A stretch of 64,000 bases of DNA from Terribium retamae (GTDB lineage Bacteria > Pseudomonadota > Alphaproteobacteria > Rhizobiales > Rhizobiaceae). Position numbers and translations under genes: made by a program. The stretch lies in assembly GCF_022347545.1 (NCBI RefSeq), contig NZ_JAKREW010000013.1, positions 62,001 to 126,000 of the forward strand, read 5' to 3'. The notes beneath the pieces were generated by a model. It worked only from the letters and a program-made list of their open reading frames with translations. It was not told the DNA's origin and did no database searches. How positions within the stretch are numbered: position 1 is the first letter of the stretch; every line of letters begins with the position of its first letter. Positions 25,305 to 35,332 of this stretch are shown one piece after another.

Positions 25305-25493
25305 GCCGTCTCCTCCTCTGATATCGCGTGATCCTGCCGCGAACCCGTGCTGCACTGCAACAGCGCTGTCACAGCATTCGATCTACTTTTACGTAAACGT
25401 CAAACATTGTCACGCGGATTTTGGGAGGTGCGCGGAATGGACGGATAAGCTGCGCGAAGTTGGAGCCCGGGGCTTCGGCTCTTTCGTTGGCCA

Positions 25494-26507
25494 CTATTCG
25501 TGCACGAGGGCGACTTTGCCAAAATGTGAGCCGCCTTCCAGGTAGTGAATCGCGGCGGCCACTTCGGTCCACAAGAACGTCCGGTCGATTACCGGCTTCA
25601 CATCGAGGGTCTCAATCGCACGAACCATCGCCTCGAAGGATTCGCGGGACCCAACGGGAATGCCGCGGACCTGCACCTGCTTCCTGAAGATCTCAAGCGG
25701 ATTGATCGCTCCATCCTTGCCGCCAAGATAGCCGATGACATTGATCTGCCCGCAGCGCGCAGAGGCTTTCAGAGACTGCTCGAAGCTCTGTGGCCCTCCG
25801 ACTTCGATGACATGATCGACGCCGCGGCCGTCGGTCAGATCGAGAACCGCCTCGGCCCACTCCGGATTTTGCCGGTAGTTGACGCCGGCGAAAGCGCCCA
25901 ATGCCACAGCACGGTGCAGTTTCTGATCGCTGCTGGAGGTGACTATGACACGTGCGCCGCTGGCCTTGGCGAAGAGCAAAGCAAAGAGCGCTACGCCGCC
26001 TGTCCCCTGGACCAGGACAGTATCACCAGCCTTGACCGCCCCTTCGGTGACAAGCGCGTGCCACGCGGTCACTGCGGCACATGGAAGGGTTGCTGCTTCG
26101 ACGTCACTGAGGTTTCGCGGAGCCAGCACTGCGGCTTGTTCGTCGAGCAGCGCATAATCGCCAAGCAACCCATCGATCGGACCGCCACGCTGATAGGCCG
26201 GTTCCGCCATGCTGAACGCACCGCCAACCCAGCGTTGCCAGAAGGTCGAACAGACGCGGTCCCCAATCTTGAAACGCGTAACCCCCTCTCCTATCGCGAC
26301 CACCTCGCCAACGCCATCCGACAACGGCACGAGCGGCAAGGAAAAGGCGGTGTGATAGCTGCCTTTGACGATCTCGACGTCGCGATAGTTGAGCGCCGTA
26401 GCGCGGACCCGGATCAGGATTTCCTGGCGACGCGGCACCGGTTCGGGCCGATCGATGACATGAAGGTTTCCGATGCCCGGCTTGTCCTGAAGGACAATCA
26501 CTTTCAT
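25494..26507 (-). CDS. medium-chain dehydrogenase/reductase without catalytic-zinc cysteine
   Basis: Encodes 337 aa. The N-terminal GroES-like domain has ALNYRDVEIVKGSY where zinc alcohol dehydrogenases carry the Cys ligand, so catalytic zinc is probably absent, as in quinone oxidoreductase-type members. The Rossmann nucleotide site is VLVQGTGGVALFALLFAKASGARV, followed by VTSSSDQK, suggesting NADPH preference. The start at 26507 has GGAGA upstream. It is divergent from a LysR regulator across a 92-bp AT-rich region, which makes it the likely target. The substrate is unknown. Confidence 0.88.
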   Translation of the reverse strand: MKVIVLQDKPGIGNLHVIDRPEPVPRRQEILIRVRATALNYRDVEIVKGSYHTAFSLPLVPLSDGVGEVVAIGEGVTRFKIGDRVCSTFWQRWVGGAFSMAEPAYQRGGPIDGLLGDYALLDEQAAVLAPRNLSDVEAATLPCAAVTAWHALVTEGAVKAGDTVLVQGTGGVALFALLFAKASGARVIVTSSSDQKLHRAVALGAFAGVNYRQNPEWAEAVLDLTDGRGVDHVIEVGGPQSFEQSLKASARCGQINVIGYLGGKDGAINPLEIFRKQVQVRGIPVGSRESFEAMVRAIETLDVKPVIDRTFLWTEVAAAIHYLEGGSHFGKVALVHE

Positions 26508-26599
26508 GAGCGGTATCTCCGTTGTTGAGACCGCCAAAATGGCCTTGCGGCCAAGAGCCTTCAAATTCATAATAAGCAAAATAATTATGTTAATATTGC

Positions 26600-27454
26600 A
26601 TGATTGAGGAACTACGCACTTTCGTTCTGTTTGCCGAGGAAGGCTCCATCCAGAAGGTGGCACGGCGGCTGCCTCTGACGCAGCCTGCCGTCAGCCGTCA
26701 GATCCAGAGGCTGGAACTGGCGTTGGGTGCACAGCTTCTCGATCGAAGGCAGAAACCGCCGGCGTTGACACCGACAGGCCTGGAGGTACTGGCGCGAAGC
26801 CGCGAGATCCTGGACGGTTTCGCGAGACTGAGAACGATAGCCACCACACAGGAACCCGAAGGCGTATTCCGGCTCGGTGTCGTCAATGGCCTCGCCCATC
26901 ACAGCCTAGCAAAGCGCATCGCAGCCGTAACTGTCCACTTTCCAAAGGTATCGCTCCGACTGAAATCGGGCTGGAGTGCCGATCTTGCTGAACAGCATCG
27001 TCTCGGCCTGCTCGATGCGGCGGTCCTGCTGTCGGACGGGTCACGGTTCTACAATGCGGAGCCTATCGGCGAGGAGGAACTGGTGGCGATCGCCTCGCCG
27101 AAACTGATCGCGAAGGAAGTCCAAGGAGAAAGCGGCTGGGTGTTGAGCCCCGAGCCATGCGACGCGCGTCGCCGTCTTGCAGGGAGACTGGCCGAACAAG
27201 GCCAACCCTTGATCGTTGCAGCCGAGATCGAGGATGCCGGCCTGCAACTGGGAATGGTGCAGCAAGGATTGGGCTTCGGCTTGTTTCCCAAGCGTCTTCT
27301 CGACCGGACAAGACCGGAAGATATCAAACAAGTCGATATAAAAGGCGGCCCCCTGAAGCTCGATATCCTGATGCTGCGCTCACCGCATCTCGGCGCGATG
27401 GCCAGGATGGCGGATGACGTCGCCAGCGAAATCCGCGCGTTTGTAGCCGACTGA
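26600..27454 (+). CDS. LysR family transcriptional regulator
   Basis: Encodes 284 aa. The N-terminal helix-turn-helix reads FVLFAEEGSIQKVARRLPLTQPAVSRQIQRLELALG, followed by a periplasmic-binding-like effector domain from about residue 85. It is divergent from the dehydrogenase gene. LysR regulators usually bind the shared intergenic region and activate the divergent gene when an inducer is present. The 26508-26599 gap is AT-rich (AATAAGCAAAATAATTATG), but no perfect T-N11-A dyad was pinned down. Confidence 0.92.
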   Translation: MIEELRTFVLFAEEGSIQKVARRLPLTQPAVSRQIQRLELALGAQLLDRRQKPPALTPTGLEVLARSREILDGFARLRTIATTQEPEGVFRLGVVNGLAHHSLAKRIAAVTVHFPKVSLRLKSGWSADLAEQHRLGLLDAAVLLSDGSRFYNAEPIGEEELVAIASPKLIAKEVQGESGWVLSPEPCDARRRLAGRLAEQGQPLIVAAEIEDAGLQLGMVQQGLGFGLFPKRLLDRTRPEDIKQVDIKGGPLKLDILMLRSPHLGAMARMADDVASEIRAFVAD

Positions 27455-27534
27455 GATGCCGGGCCATGGCCAACAAGGTGTGACAACCGTTCATTAACCA
27501 TAGCGGTTCAGGATCGACCGTTAATGAGCGGGGT

Positions 27535-28713
27535 ATGCCCTTGAACGGCCGCACGCGAAAGTTTCATCGCACGACAGCGCTGGCAGCGGCCCTGGCGGCA
27601 GCGATCGGCGCGGCCCAGGCGTCGGACTTTTCCGAGCCATGGAAAAGAGACGACCGGGCACTCGTCATCGACGCCTACGAATACAATCCCATCGATTGGA
27701 ATGCGCTTGCGTCCGACAAACGCATCGTCGGCTTCATCAACAAGGCTTCGGATGGAATGCCTCCGCCTTATTCCTGCAGCGGCAGCGAAACCGAACAGCG
27801 GTTGTGCAAGGCGCTCTGGAAGCGCCACGCCGTGGCGCGCGAGCTGTTCCAGACACGCAAGGTGGTGGCAAAGGCACTGGGGCTGGAATGGGGTGCCTAT
27901 CATCTCGCCCGCCCGGGTAATCCTGTTGAACAGGCCGATAATTTCATCGATTTCGCCGAGCCGGGCCCCGACGACCTGCTTGCTCTCGACATCGAAGACA
28001 ACGACCCCGAGAAATGGATGTCGCTGGAAGATGCGGAAGAATTCGTACGACAGGTTCATCGTCGCGTCGGCCGCTTTCCGATCCTCTACACCAATGAGGT
28101 GACGGCCAGCCACATCGCGACCAACCGCTACCGCTACCGCCTGCTATCCCGGCTGCCGCTCTGGTACGCGCGTTACAAGCCGGAAGTGAGCGCCAGTTTC
28201 CCGAAAGGCCATTGGAGCGGTTACGCGCTCTGGCAATTCGCAGCCCAGGCCAATTGCGGGCGCCTCTCTTGCCCCTATCGCGCCGCTGGAACACCCAATG
28301 ACATCGACGTCAATGTCGCGCCGATGGATGCCGCCGAATTGCGCAGCCAATGGCCGTTCGGCGCCCTCATCGATGTGCCGGTCGATTATCTGGCGAGCGT
28401 GCCGTTGCCGCTGTCGCGGGAGGCCGGCATGCGCGGAGAACGCGTCACCTACGCGGCGGTCGCGGCGCCACCCACGTTCGATGAATTGGGGGCTGCCCTG
28501 AAAGCGCGTTGGATTGCGTTGCGCAACGCCTTCCGCCGTCCGCCTCTCCTGGTCGCCCAACAGATGCACGGCATTGCCGACTATGTCGCTGTTGTCAGGC
28601 GGAGAACGCAGGCCGTGCTCGTTTCGCAGGGCACGCCTCCGGGCGGCATCGACCCAATCGCAACAGGATCGATCAAGCCTGCCGAAGCCGCCGCCACACA
28701 GACGGGGCCCTGA
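27535..28713 (+). CDS. glycoside hydrolase family 25 (lysozyme-like) exported protein
   Basis: Encodes 392 aa. A signal-like N-terminus (TTALAAALAAAIGAAQA) precedes a GH25 domain (about 40-250). The catalytic acids are likely in ALVIDAYEYNPIDW and LLALDIEDNDPEKW (DxE type), with LYTNEVTASHI and SGYALWQFAA completing the barrel pattern. It would cut the glycan strands of peptidoglycan in the periplasm. The C-terminal 130 residues (VDYLASVPLPL onward) are not recognised. TTAACCAT at 27494-27501 lies in the promoter region. Confidence 0.87.
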   Translation: MPLNGRTRKFHRTTALAAALAAAIGAAQASDFSEPWKRDDRALVIDAYEYNPIDWNALASDKRIVGFINKASDGMPPPYSCSGSETEQRLCKALWKRHAVARELFQTRKVVAKALGLEWGAYHLARPGNPVEQADNFIDFAEPGPDDLLALDIEDNDPEKWMSLEDAEEFVRQVHRRVGRFPILYTNEVTASHIATNRYRYRLLSRLPLWYARYKPEVSASFPKGHWSGYALWQFAAQANCGRLSCPYRAAGTPNDIDVNVAPMDAAELRSQWPFGALIDVPVDYLASVPLPLSREAGMRGERVTYAAVAAPPTFDELGAALKARWIALRNAFRRPPLLVAQQMHGIADYVAVVRRRTQAVLVSQGTPPGGIDPIATGSIKPAEAAATQTGP

Positions 28714-28734
28714 TGCTGAAAAGCGTCGGGCAAG

Positions 28735-29148
28735 CTAGCGGCGGAAGGAGGCGCGCACCACCTCGCCATCTTCCTTGACGAAATCGCCGATGTCCGGATT
28801 GGCGAGCACTTCCAAAACCCGCTCCGAGGGCCGGGCAAGAACGGCACCCTTTTCAGTCACCACGATCGGCCGGTTGATGAGGATAGGATACTCCATCATA
28901 AAGTTGAGTATCTCCTCGTCGCTGAAGCGCGGATCGTAGAGCCGCAACTCCGCATAGGGCGTATCCTTCTGACGCAGCAGTTGCTTTGGCGTCATGCCCA
29001 TCAAGCGCAGCAACTCGATCAGTCTGCCCCGCGACGGCGGTGTCTTCAGATATTCAATGATCTCGGGCTCCTCACCGGAAGCGCGGATCATGGCCAGCGC
29101 GTTTCGCGAGGTGCCACAGGCGGGGTTGTGGTAGATGGTGACGCTCAT
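28735..29148 (-). CDS. arsC: arsenate reductase (glutaredoxin-coupled), ArsC
   Basis: Encodes 137 aa of the R773-type family. Active-site Cys11 is in [10 protein letters not shown], and the three arginines of the arsenate site are at Arg59 (LLRQK), Arg93 (INRPIVVT) and Arg106 (ARPSER). It reduces arsenate to arsenite with glutathione and glutaredoxin. The ATG overlaps the purD stop (ATGA, 29145-29148), so it is translated from the purD message rather than from an ars operon. No arsR or arsenite pump is present in the window. Confidence 0.95.
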   Translation of the reverse strand: MSVTIYHNPACGTSRNALAMIRASGEEPEIIEYLKTPPSRGRLIELLRLMGMTPKQLLRQKDTPYAELRLYDPRFSDEEILNFMMEYPILINRPIVVTEKGAVLARPSERVLEVLANPDIGDFVKEDGEVVRASFRR

Positions 29149-30422
29149 CGTCTCTCTTCGCGTTCGACCGCGCGCCATCCGATATCACGGCGGCAGAAGC
29201 CCTGTGGCCAGTCGATGCGGTCGACAGCAGCATAGGCGCGCTTCTGTGCCTCACCCACGGTCCGGCCGGTGGCCGAGACATTGAGGACGCGGCCCCCGTT
29301 GGCGACCAAAGCGCCGGCATTGACTGCGGTGCCGGCATGGAAGACCTCGGCACCCTCAGATCGCGCCGCATCGATGCCTCGGATGACCGACCCTTTCTCG
29401 GGCGTGCCGGGATAACCTGAGGCGGCGATAACCACGGCAAGCGCGGCCTCGTCCGTCCAGCGCACCGACATATGGCTCAGCTGGCCGTCGGCGGCCGCGT
29501 TCAACAGGACGAGCAGATCGTCCTTCAACCGCATCATCAGCACCTGGCATTCGGGATCACCGAAGCGAGTGTTGTATTCGATCAGCCTGGGCCCCCGATC
29601 GGTGATCATCAATCCGGCAAAAAGGACACCGGCGAAGGGCGAACCCAATTCGGCCATGCCGCGCATGGTCGGTTCGATGATCTCGCGCATGGTGCGCTCG
29701 ATGATGTCGGGTGTCATCACCGGCGCTGGCGAATAGGCACCCATGCCACCAGTATTGGGACCGACATCGCCATCGCCGACACGCTTGTGGTCCTGCGCCG
29801 TGCCGAAAGGCAGCGCGGTCGTGCCGTCGCAGAGGCAGAAGAAACTCGCTTCTTCGCCAGTCATGAATTCCTCGACTACGACTTCGGCGCCGGCGCTGCC
29901 GAACGAGCCGTCGAAACAGGCACTCAGCGCATCCAGCGCCTCCGGCAAGGTCATGGCGACGGTGACGCCCTTGCCGGCTGCAAGCCCGTCGGCCTTGATG
30001 ACGATCGGCGCACCGACTTTTTCGACATGGGCGCGCGCATCGGCCAGGTTATCGAACCGGCCATAAGCGGCGGTCGGGATGCTGAAGCGGGCGCACAGAT
30101 CCTTGGTGAAACCCTTCGATCCCTCCAGCCGCGCCGCAGCCTTGGACGGTCCAAATACGCGGATACCGGCGGCACGCAGATCGTCACCGATGCCGGCGAC
30201 CAGCGGCGCTTCCGGGCCGACAACGACGAGATCGATCTTCATGTCGCGGCAGAAGGCAGCCACGGCGGCGTGGTTGGAGATGTCGAGCGTCACGAGTTCC
30301 GCCTGTTCGGCGATGCCGGGGTTACCGGGCGCGGCATAGAGTTTGGTGAGCATTGGCGAGGCCGCAAGCTTCCAGGCCAGCGCGTGTTCGCGTCCGCCTG
30401 AACCGAGGAGAAGAACGTTCAT
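29145..30422 (-). CDS. purD: phosphoribosylamine-glycine ligase
   Basis: Encodes 425 aa, normal for PurD. It joins glycine to 5-phosphoribosylamine with ATP in purine synthesis. The N-terminal [19 protein letters not shown], the ATP-grasp segments [17 protein letters not shown] and [14 protein letters not shown], and the signature RFGDPECQ are all visible. The start at 30422 is set by the conserved [13 protein letters not shown]; an open frame reaching far upstream overlaps the divergent GNAT gene and is not used. arsC is translationally coupled downstream. Confidence 0.96.
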   Translation of the reverse strand: MNVLLLGSGGREHALAWKLAASPMLTKLYAAPGNPGIAEQAELVTLDISNHAAVAAFCRDMKIDLVVVGPEAPLVAGIGDDLRAAGIRVFGPSKAAARLEGSKGFTKDLCARFSIPTAAYGRFDNLADARAHVEKVGAPIVIKADGLAAGKGVTVAMTLPEALDALSACFDGSFGSAGAEVVVEEFMTGEEASFFCLCDGTTALPFGTAQDHKRVGDGDVGPNTGGMGAYSPAPVMTPDIIERTMREIIEPTMRGMAELGSPFAGVLFAGLMITDRGPRLIEYNTRFGDPECQVLMMRLKDDLLVLLNAAADGQLSHMSVRWTDEAALAVVIAASGYPGTPEKGSVIRGIDAARSEGAEVFHAGTAVNAGALVANGGRVLNVSATGRTVGEAQKRAYAAVDRIDWPQGFCRRDIGWRAVEREERR

Positions 30423-30569
30423 TTTCGCAAACCTCGCCCATCCGTGTAGCCAGCTCTGGCTATTGGCGATGGCGCGGCAGGTCAAGGCACGATCACCCCT
30501 ATCAACTGCTGCGGCATTGCCGACGGACGAAGGGCTGCCTATCTGCGGTATGCTCCCGCAGGACTTTTC

Positions 30570-31142
30570 ATGCCCGTCACCATCGAACGCGCCGATCCCC
30601 TCCTTTTTGAAGCCGCAGGCAAAGCCGACTTCAGCTTCGAGGTCGATGCCTATCTGGAACCCGTTTTTGATGCACCGGTCCGCGAATGGCGGCGCATTCC
30701 AACCGAACCTTATGTGAAGAGTTACAACAAGGCTGACGAAGACGACGGGGAATGGGACGACGACAGCGCGCTGTTCGTTGCCGTGCTGGATGGCGCGCCG
30801 ATCGGGCGGCTTTCCGTCACCCGCAACTGGAATGGCTACGGTCTGCTCGACCATTTCGGCGTCGACCGCCCTTATCGCGCCAGCGGTATCGGCCATCGCC
30901 TGTTCGATTGCGCCAAGAGCTGGGCGCGTGAGCAGGGTTTGACGGGACTTTCCCTCGAAACACAGAACAACAATCTTACCGCCTGCCGTTTCTACGAGCG
31001 GCAAGGCTTCCAACTCGGCGGCATCGACCGGTTCTTCTACCGCGGACTTTTTCCGGATACGCGCGAGATCGCGTTGTTCTGGTATCTGCCCTTCAGCCGG
31101 ACACCTTCGATACAAGCCCGGCAGGACACCATGTCTGCTTGA
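30570..31142 (+). CDS. streptothricin-acetyltransferase-like GNAT protein
   Basis: Encodes 190 aa. The order YVKSYN plus an acidic run ([10 protein letters not shown]), then [56 protein letters not shown] and FYRGLF closely follows the remembered pattern of streptothricin acetyltransferases (SatA/Sat4). It could acetylate the beta-lysine of streptothricin, or a host or peptide amine. Resistance is inferred from family resemblance only. It is divergent from purD and lies 31 bp before ubiA. AGGA lies 6 nt before the ATG. Confidence 0.8.
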   Translation: MPVTIERADPLLFEAAGKADFSFEVDAYLEPVFDAPVREWRRIPTEPYVKSYNKADEDDGEWDDDSALFVAVLDGAPIGRLSVTRNWNGYGLLDHFGVDRPYRASGIGHRLFDCAKSWAREQGLTGLSLETQNNNLTACRFYERQGFQLGGIDRFFYRGLFPDTREIALFWYLPFSRTPSIQARQDTMSA

Positions 31143-31173
31143 CGCCTGCGCCACAGCCTGCCACTCCACGGCG

Positions 31174-32157
31174 ATGGAAACCATACAGTCGAAATCGGCC
31201 CAGGGACGTGTCGCAGACGCGCCGAGCGGGCACTGGGTCTATCGCGTGCTGCCGCGCTGGCTCTGGCCCTACGCACAGCTTGCACGCTGGGATCGGCCCA
31301 TTGGCTGGCAATTGCTTCTTTGGCCCTGCTTGTGGTCTGCCGCGCTTGCGGCCAGCGCCTATGCGCGGCCGGAAGACAGCCTGCTTTCGCTGCTGCCTCT
31401 GCCCTCGACCCTGATCCTGTTCCTGATCGGTGCGATAGCCATGCGCGGCGCCGGTTGCACTTATAACGACATCGTCGACGAAGACATCGACAATCAGGTG
31501 GAACGCACGCGCTCGCGCCCACTGCCCTCCGGCAAGGTCAGCCGAAAGCAAGCTTGGGCATTCCTCCTGCTGCAAGCACTGGTCGGGCTTGCAGTGCTCG
31601 TCCAGTTCAATGGCTTTGCCATTCTGCTCGGCGTCTGCTCTCTGGCGGTCGTTGCGATTTACCCCTTCATGAAGCGCTTCACGAACTGGCCGCAATTCGG
31701 GCTGGGGCTTGCCTTCTCATGGGGCGCGCTGATGGGCTGGGCGAGCGAATTCGCCGATCTCGATGGGCCGGCCTTCCTGCTCTATATCGGCTCGATCATG
31801 TGGGTGATCGGCTATGACACCATCTATGCCCATCAGGACAAAGAAGACGACGCCATCGTCGGCGTGCGTTCCACGGCCCGCTTGTTCGGCGAACACACGA
31901 AATCCTGGCTGGTTGGTCTCTACGCGGGAGCGCTGATGTGCTTCGCCGTTGCCTTTGCTTCGGCACAGGTCCCCGTCGTTGCGCTGGCGGGATTGATTGC
32001 CGCCGGTGCGCATATGACCAGACAGATCGTGACGTTGGACATCGACAATCCCGATCAGTGCCTGAAGCTGTTCAGGTCGAACAACCAGGTCGGCTGGTTG
32101 ATCTTCCTGGGCCTGATCGGGGGCGCAATCTGGGTCGCAGTAAAGCCGATGCTTTAA
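31174..32157 (+). CDS. ubiA: 4-hydroxybenzoate polyprenyltransferase
   Basis: Encodes 327 aa, an integral membrane prenyltransferase with about eight helices. The two Asp-rich magnesium/diphosphate motifs are [20 protein letters not shown] and the later [20 protein letters not shown]. It attaches the polyprenyl tail to 4-hydroxybenzoate in ubiquinone synthesis, using the product of the polyprenyl diphosphate synthase encoded at 42244-43260. The N-terminal 30 residues before the membrane part are longer than in E. coli UbiA. It converges on DUF6101 with a 14-bp gap. Confidence 0.95.
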   Translation: METIQSKSAQGRVADAPSGHWVYRVLPRWLWPYAQLARWDRPIGWQLLLWPCLWSAALAASAYARPEDSLLSLLPLPSTLILFLIGAIAMRGAGCTYNDIVDEDIDNQVERTRSRPLPSGKVSRKQAWAFLLLQALVGLAVLVQFNGFAILLGVCSLAVVAIYPFMKRFTNWPQFGLGLAFSWGALMGWASEFADLDGPAFLLYIGSIMWVIGYDTIYAHQDKEDDAIVGVRSTARLFGEHTKSWLVGLYAGALMCFAVAFASAQVPVVALAGLIAAGAHMTRQIVTLDIDNPDQCLKLFRSNNQVGWLIFLGLIGGAIWVAVKPML

Positions 32158-32171
32158 GCGACCTCTTATCG

Positions 32172-32738
32172 TTAGCGGCGGGCGATGATTTCTTCGCCCC
32201 CAATCACCAACCGAAGACCGAGGTCACCGGTGCGGCGCCTGGCCAGGAAACGCGGACGACGGGTCGTGGAAATACGACCTTTGCGGCGCGCGCGCGGTGG
32301 CTGCGTCTTGATGGCCGCACCGAGCGACTCCTCCAGGGTGCGGGCGACACCATCGGCCTCGATCAACAGCATCGGCAGACCAAAAGCATCCGCCCAGGCG
32401 CGCCAGTCGGCAGCAATGTCGTCAAGATCGTCGGCCACCAACAGCGGCACCGACAACATCTGGTCCGCGTGCAGCAACTCCAAAGTGACCGTGACGTTGC
32501 CGTCTTCGTCTTCCATGGCCCGTGCGGCCACACCGCGAAAAGCCTTGGTCGGCAACGCGATGGTCACGGGCATGCCGCTCATGTGCAGCGTGCGGCGCAT
32601 GATGGCGCCACGGCGGTCAACGGTCAGCGTGATATCGCCGGAATCGTCGCGGGCGGCATAGCTCACCACCTGCGGCAGGCGAAACGGGTCGAGGCGCATG
32701 TTGCGTCCCGCCCAGACTGGCTTCAGTCCGGTGTTCAT
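32172..32738 (-). CDS. DUF6101 family protein
   Basis: Encodes 188 aa. It resembles the rhizobial DUF6101 family: N-terminal RLDPFRLPQVVSYAARDD, a central RGAIMRRTLHMSGMPVTIALP, and a basic C-terminus (TQPPRARRKGRISTTRRPRF). No signal peptide or membrane segment was seen. The basic tail suggests nucleic-acid or membrane contact, but the function is unknown. AGGAAGG lies 6 nt upstream of the start. The 182-bp leader region before it (32739-32920) holds two short GC hairpins (32767-32779 and 32789-32802). Confidence 0.82.
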   Translation of the reverse strand: MNTGLKPVWAGRNMRLDPFRLPQVVSYAARDDSGDITLTVDRRGAIMRRTLHMSGMPVTIALPTKAFRGVAARAMEDEDGNVTVTLELLHADQMLSVPLLVADDLDDIAADWRAWADAFGLPMLLIEADGVARTLEESLGAAIKTQPPRARRKGRISTTRRPRFLARRRTGDLGLRLVIGGEEIIARR

Positions 32739-32920
32739 AGAATGCCTTCCTGTCTCTCCTGAGAGCCGGGTGTCCCGGTCTTCTCCGTGCGGGTTTTCCC
32801 GCCTCGTTATGGGCAGAGACTAGCGTCGGCTCCTTACCGGCCAGCTTAAAAAAGTCGGTTAAATTTTGCTGATCTGCCAGATGGTTATCGGATTCCCACC
32901 AATAAGAACTTTCGAAACCA

Positions 32921-34345
32921 TCAGATAACCTTACCGGGATTCATGATGCCAGCGGGATCGAAGGCAGCCTTGACCCGGCGCATCAGTTCGATCGCCATCG
33001 GCGGCGCGGTGGCGATCAATTCATCGCGCTTCAATTGGCCGATGCCGTGCTCGGCCGAAATCGAGCCGTTAAGAGACCGTACGACATCGTGCACGGCCTT
33101 GTTCATCGGGCGGTAAAGGTCGAGGAAAGCCTGGTCGTCGCCGTCGAGAGGCCGTGAGATATTGTAGTGCAGATTGCCGTCGCCCATATGGCCGAAACAG
33201 ACGACCCGGGCGCCGGTGCTGACGGACCGAACCGCCTCGGCAGCTCGTTCGATGAAAGTCGGGACAGAGGCGATCGGCACGGAAATATCGTGTTTAATCG
33301 AGGCACCTTCCGCTTTTTGCGTTTCCGGCAAGGTCTCTCGGAAATTCCAGAAGGCGTCAGCCTGGGCAAGGCTCGCGGCAATCACGGCATCATCCACCAG
33401 ACCCTTTTCCAGCCCTTCCGACAGGATGTCCTCGATCAGTGCCCTGGCGTCCTCTGCGGAGCGCCCGGATGAAACTTGCATCAGCACATACCAGGGCCAG
33501 TCGTCGGCCAGGGGACGGATCACACCCGCGCCATGGCGCAGGGTGAAATCGTAAGGGGTTCTGGCAATGAGTTCGAAGGCCGTGAGTGCCGGCCCAGCAC
33601 GATCTTCCGCCAGATTGAAAAGGCCAAGAGCAGCTTCCGGCGACGACAGGCCGATGAAAGCGACTTCGCGCCCCTTTGGCTTGGGAAACAGCTTCATGAC
33701 TGCGGCCGTGATGACGCCCAGCGTGCCTTCGGCGCCGACGAACAGGTTCTTCAGGTCGTAACCGGTGTTGTCCTTCTTGAGCTTGCGCAGGTCGTCGAAA
33801 ACCTCGCCGGTCGGCAACACGACCTCTACGCCGAGGCAAAGCTCACGCGCATTGCCGTAAGCAAGCACGCCGGTGCCGCCGGCGTTCGAAGAAAGGTTAC
33901 CGCCGATCTGGCACGAGCCCTGGGCCGCCAGCGACAGCGGGAACAACCGGCCGGCGTTGTCTGCCGCCTCCTGCAGCGTCTGCAGGATGACACCAGCCTC
34001 GACAGTCGCCGTGTTCGATTGCACATCGATCTCGCGGATGCGGTTCAGCCGCGACAGCGAAAGCACGATCTGATGTCCGGAAGCATCCGGCACCTGCGCG
34101 CCGACCAGTCCGGTATTGCCGCTTTGCGGAACGACCGGTGTGCGCGTCTCAGTGGCAAGCCGCATGATGCGGCTCACCTCCTCGACGCTGCCAGGCCGCA
34201 GCACCAATGGCGTGCGGCCATGCCAAAGCCCTCGCCGCTCGGTAAGGTAAGGTGCGATGTCGGTCTGATCGCGCAACGCATATCTGTCGCCGACGATGGC
34301 GGCAAAACGCTGGAGCAGGTCGGTCGGAAGGTCGGTATCGGTCAT
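32921..34345 (-). CDS. FAD-binding oxidoreductase, GlcD / D-2-hydroxyacid dehydrogenase type
   Basis: Encodes 474 aa. The FAD_binding_4 domain has VVPQSGNTGLVGAQVPD and GGNLSSNAGGTGVLAYG. The C-terminal FAD-oxidase domain has CFGHMGDGNLHYNISRP and SAEHGIGQLKRDEL, with an ending FDPAGIMNPGKVI. This set fits D-lactate or D-2-hydroxyglutarate dehydrogenases that donate electrons to ETF or quinone. The exact substrate is unresolved. The start was set at the ATG at 34345 (MTDTDLPTDLLQRF). It follows the tsaC-type gene by 15 bp on the same strand, suggesting an operon. Confidence 0.92.
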   Translation of the reverse strand: MTDTDLPTDLLQRFAAIVGDRYALRDQTDIAPYLTERRGLWHGRTPLVLRPGSVEEVSRIMRLATETRTPVVPQSGNTGLVGAQVPDASGHQIVLSLSRLNRIREIDVQSNTATVEAGVILQTLQEAADNAGRLFPLSLAAQGSCQIGGNLSSNAGGTGVLAYGNARELCLGVEVVLPTGEVFDDLRKLKKDNTGYDLKNLFVGAEGTLGVITAAVMKLFPKPKGREVAFIGLSSPEAALGLFNLAEDRAGPALTAFELIARTPYDFTLRHGAGVIRPLADDWPWYVLMQVSSGRSAEDARALIEDILSEGLEKGLVDDAVIAASLAQADAFWNFRETLPETQKAEGASIKHDISVPIASVPTFIERAAEAVRSVSTGARVVCFGHMGDGNLHYNISRPLDGDDQAFLDLYRPMNKAVHDVVRSLNGSISAEHGIGQLKRDELIATAPPMAIELMRRVKAAFDPAGIMNPGKVI

Positions 34346-34360
34346 ACCCAACAACTAGGA

Positions 34361-35332
34361 TTATGCGAGGGGTTTGTCACGCGGTGCCGCGGCGCGGACA
34401 AGCCTGTCGTTGATCGCCTCGCCGAGGCCATCCCAAGGTACCGGTTCGACGGCGATGACCGCAGCGCCCGAACGATCGAGATCCTGCATGAAGGAGAACA
34501 AATTCGTGGCAGCCTCAGCAAGATCGCCACGCTCTGAGAGATTTTTCACAGCAACGGCATTCTGCCAGCCCGTCGCACGCCTCGAGCCGAAGGCAAGCAG
34601 CGCCTCGCCTTTCGCCACTTTATCGACATCCAGCCGCATCGCAGCCCCCGGCGCGTAGTGGGAGGCCAGCATGCCAGGGGCCTGGATGCCCGTAGCGCCG
34701 CGCAACAGCCGGGTATTTGCAACAGTCTCGATCTCGACGGCGGCAATGCCGCCGGGACGCAAAAGCCTCAGGCCGCCTTCTTCAATCTTGACGATAGTCG
34801 ATTCCAATCCGACGGGTGTCGGGCCACCATCGACGACAAGCTTGATGCGGCTGCCGAGGTCGTTCGCAACAGCTTGAGCGGTGGTGGCGCTGATCTTGCC
34901 GGATGAATTGGCTGAAGGCGCAGCCAGCGGGCGCCCCAGCTGGCCGATCAGTTCGCCGCCAAACCCTTGCGGCATACGTAGTGCAATCGTATCCAGACCG
35001 GCACTCACGAGCGGATGAATGCCGGCGTCAAGCCGGAGCGGCAGGACCAGCGTCAACGGCCCAGGCCAGAGAGCTTCGGCCAGCTTGCGAGACAACGGAT
35101 CGAAGACAGCGATGCGCTCGGCCATCGCCATATCCGCCACATGAGCGATCAACGGGTTAAAACGGGGCCGGCCCTTGGCCTCGAAGATGCGTGCGACCGC
35201 CCGGCCATTGGTAGCGTCACCGGCGAGACCGTAGACGGTCTCGGTGGGGATGGCGACAACCTCGCCGGCCTCCAATTGGGCCAACGCCAGTTCCAGGGCT
35301 TCTGCTGCGGGTAGGATGTCGACCACTTTCAC
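34361..35332 (-). CDS. tsaC: L-threonylcarbamoyladenylate synthase, long Sua5 type
   Basis: Encodes about 323 aa. It makes threonylcarbamoyl-AMP for the t6A modification of ANN-decoding tRNAs. The YrdC domain carries IPTETVYGLAGDA, FEAKGRPRFNPLIAHV and LAAPSANSSGKIS. The C-terminal SUA5 domain (GMLASHYAPGAAMRLD) makes it the long form. The start is uncertain: the GTG at 35332 fits family length, a TTG at 35398 would add 22 residues, and a GTG at 35326 is also possible. A weak AAGG lies before 35332. The FAD oxidase gene follows after 15 bp. Confidence 0.93.
   Translation of the reverse strand: MKVVDILPAAEALELALAQLEAGEVVAIPTETVYGLAGDATNGRAVARIFEAKGRPRFNPLIAHVADMAMAERIAVFDPLSRKLAEALWPGPLTLVLPLRLDAGIHPLVSAGLDTIALRMPQGFGGELIGQLGRPLAAPSANSSGKISATTAQAVANDLGSRIKLVVDGGPTPVGLESTIVKIEEGGLRLLRPGGIAAVEIETVANTRLLRGATGIQAPGMLASHYAPGAAMRLDVDKVAKGEALLAFGSRRATGWQNAVAVKNLSERGDLAEAATNLFSFMQDLDRSGAAVIAVEPVPWDGLGEAINDRLVRAAAPRDKPLA

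Noticed and set aside
32767..32802. Two small GC hairpins in front of DUF6101 as a riboswitch
   Set aside because: CCGGG-TGT-CCCGG and GCGGG-TTTT-CCCGC are too short and match no riboswitch class I know.
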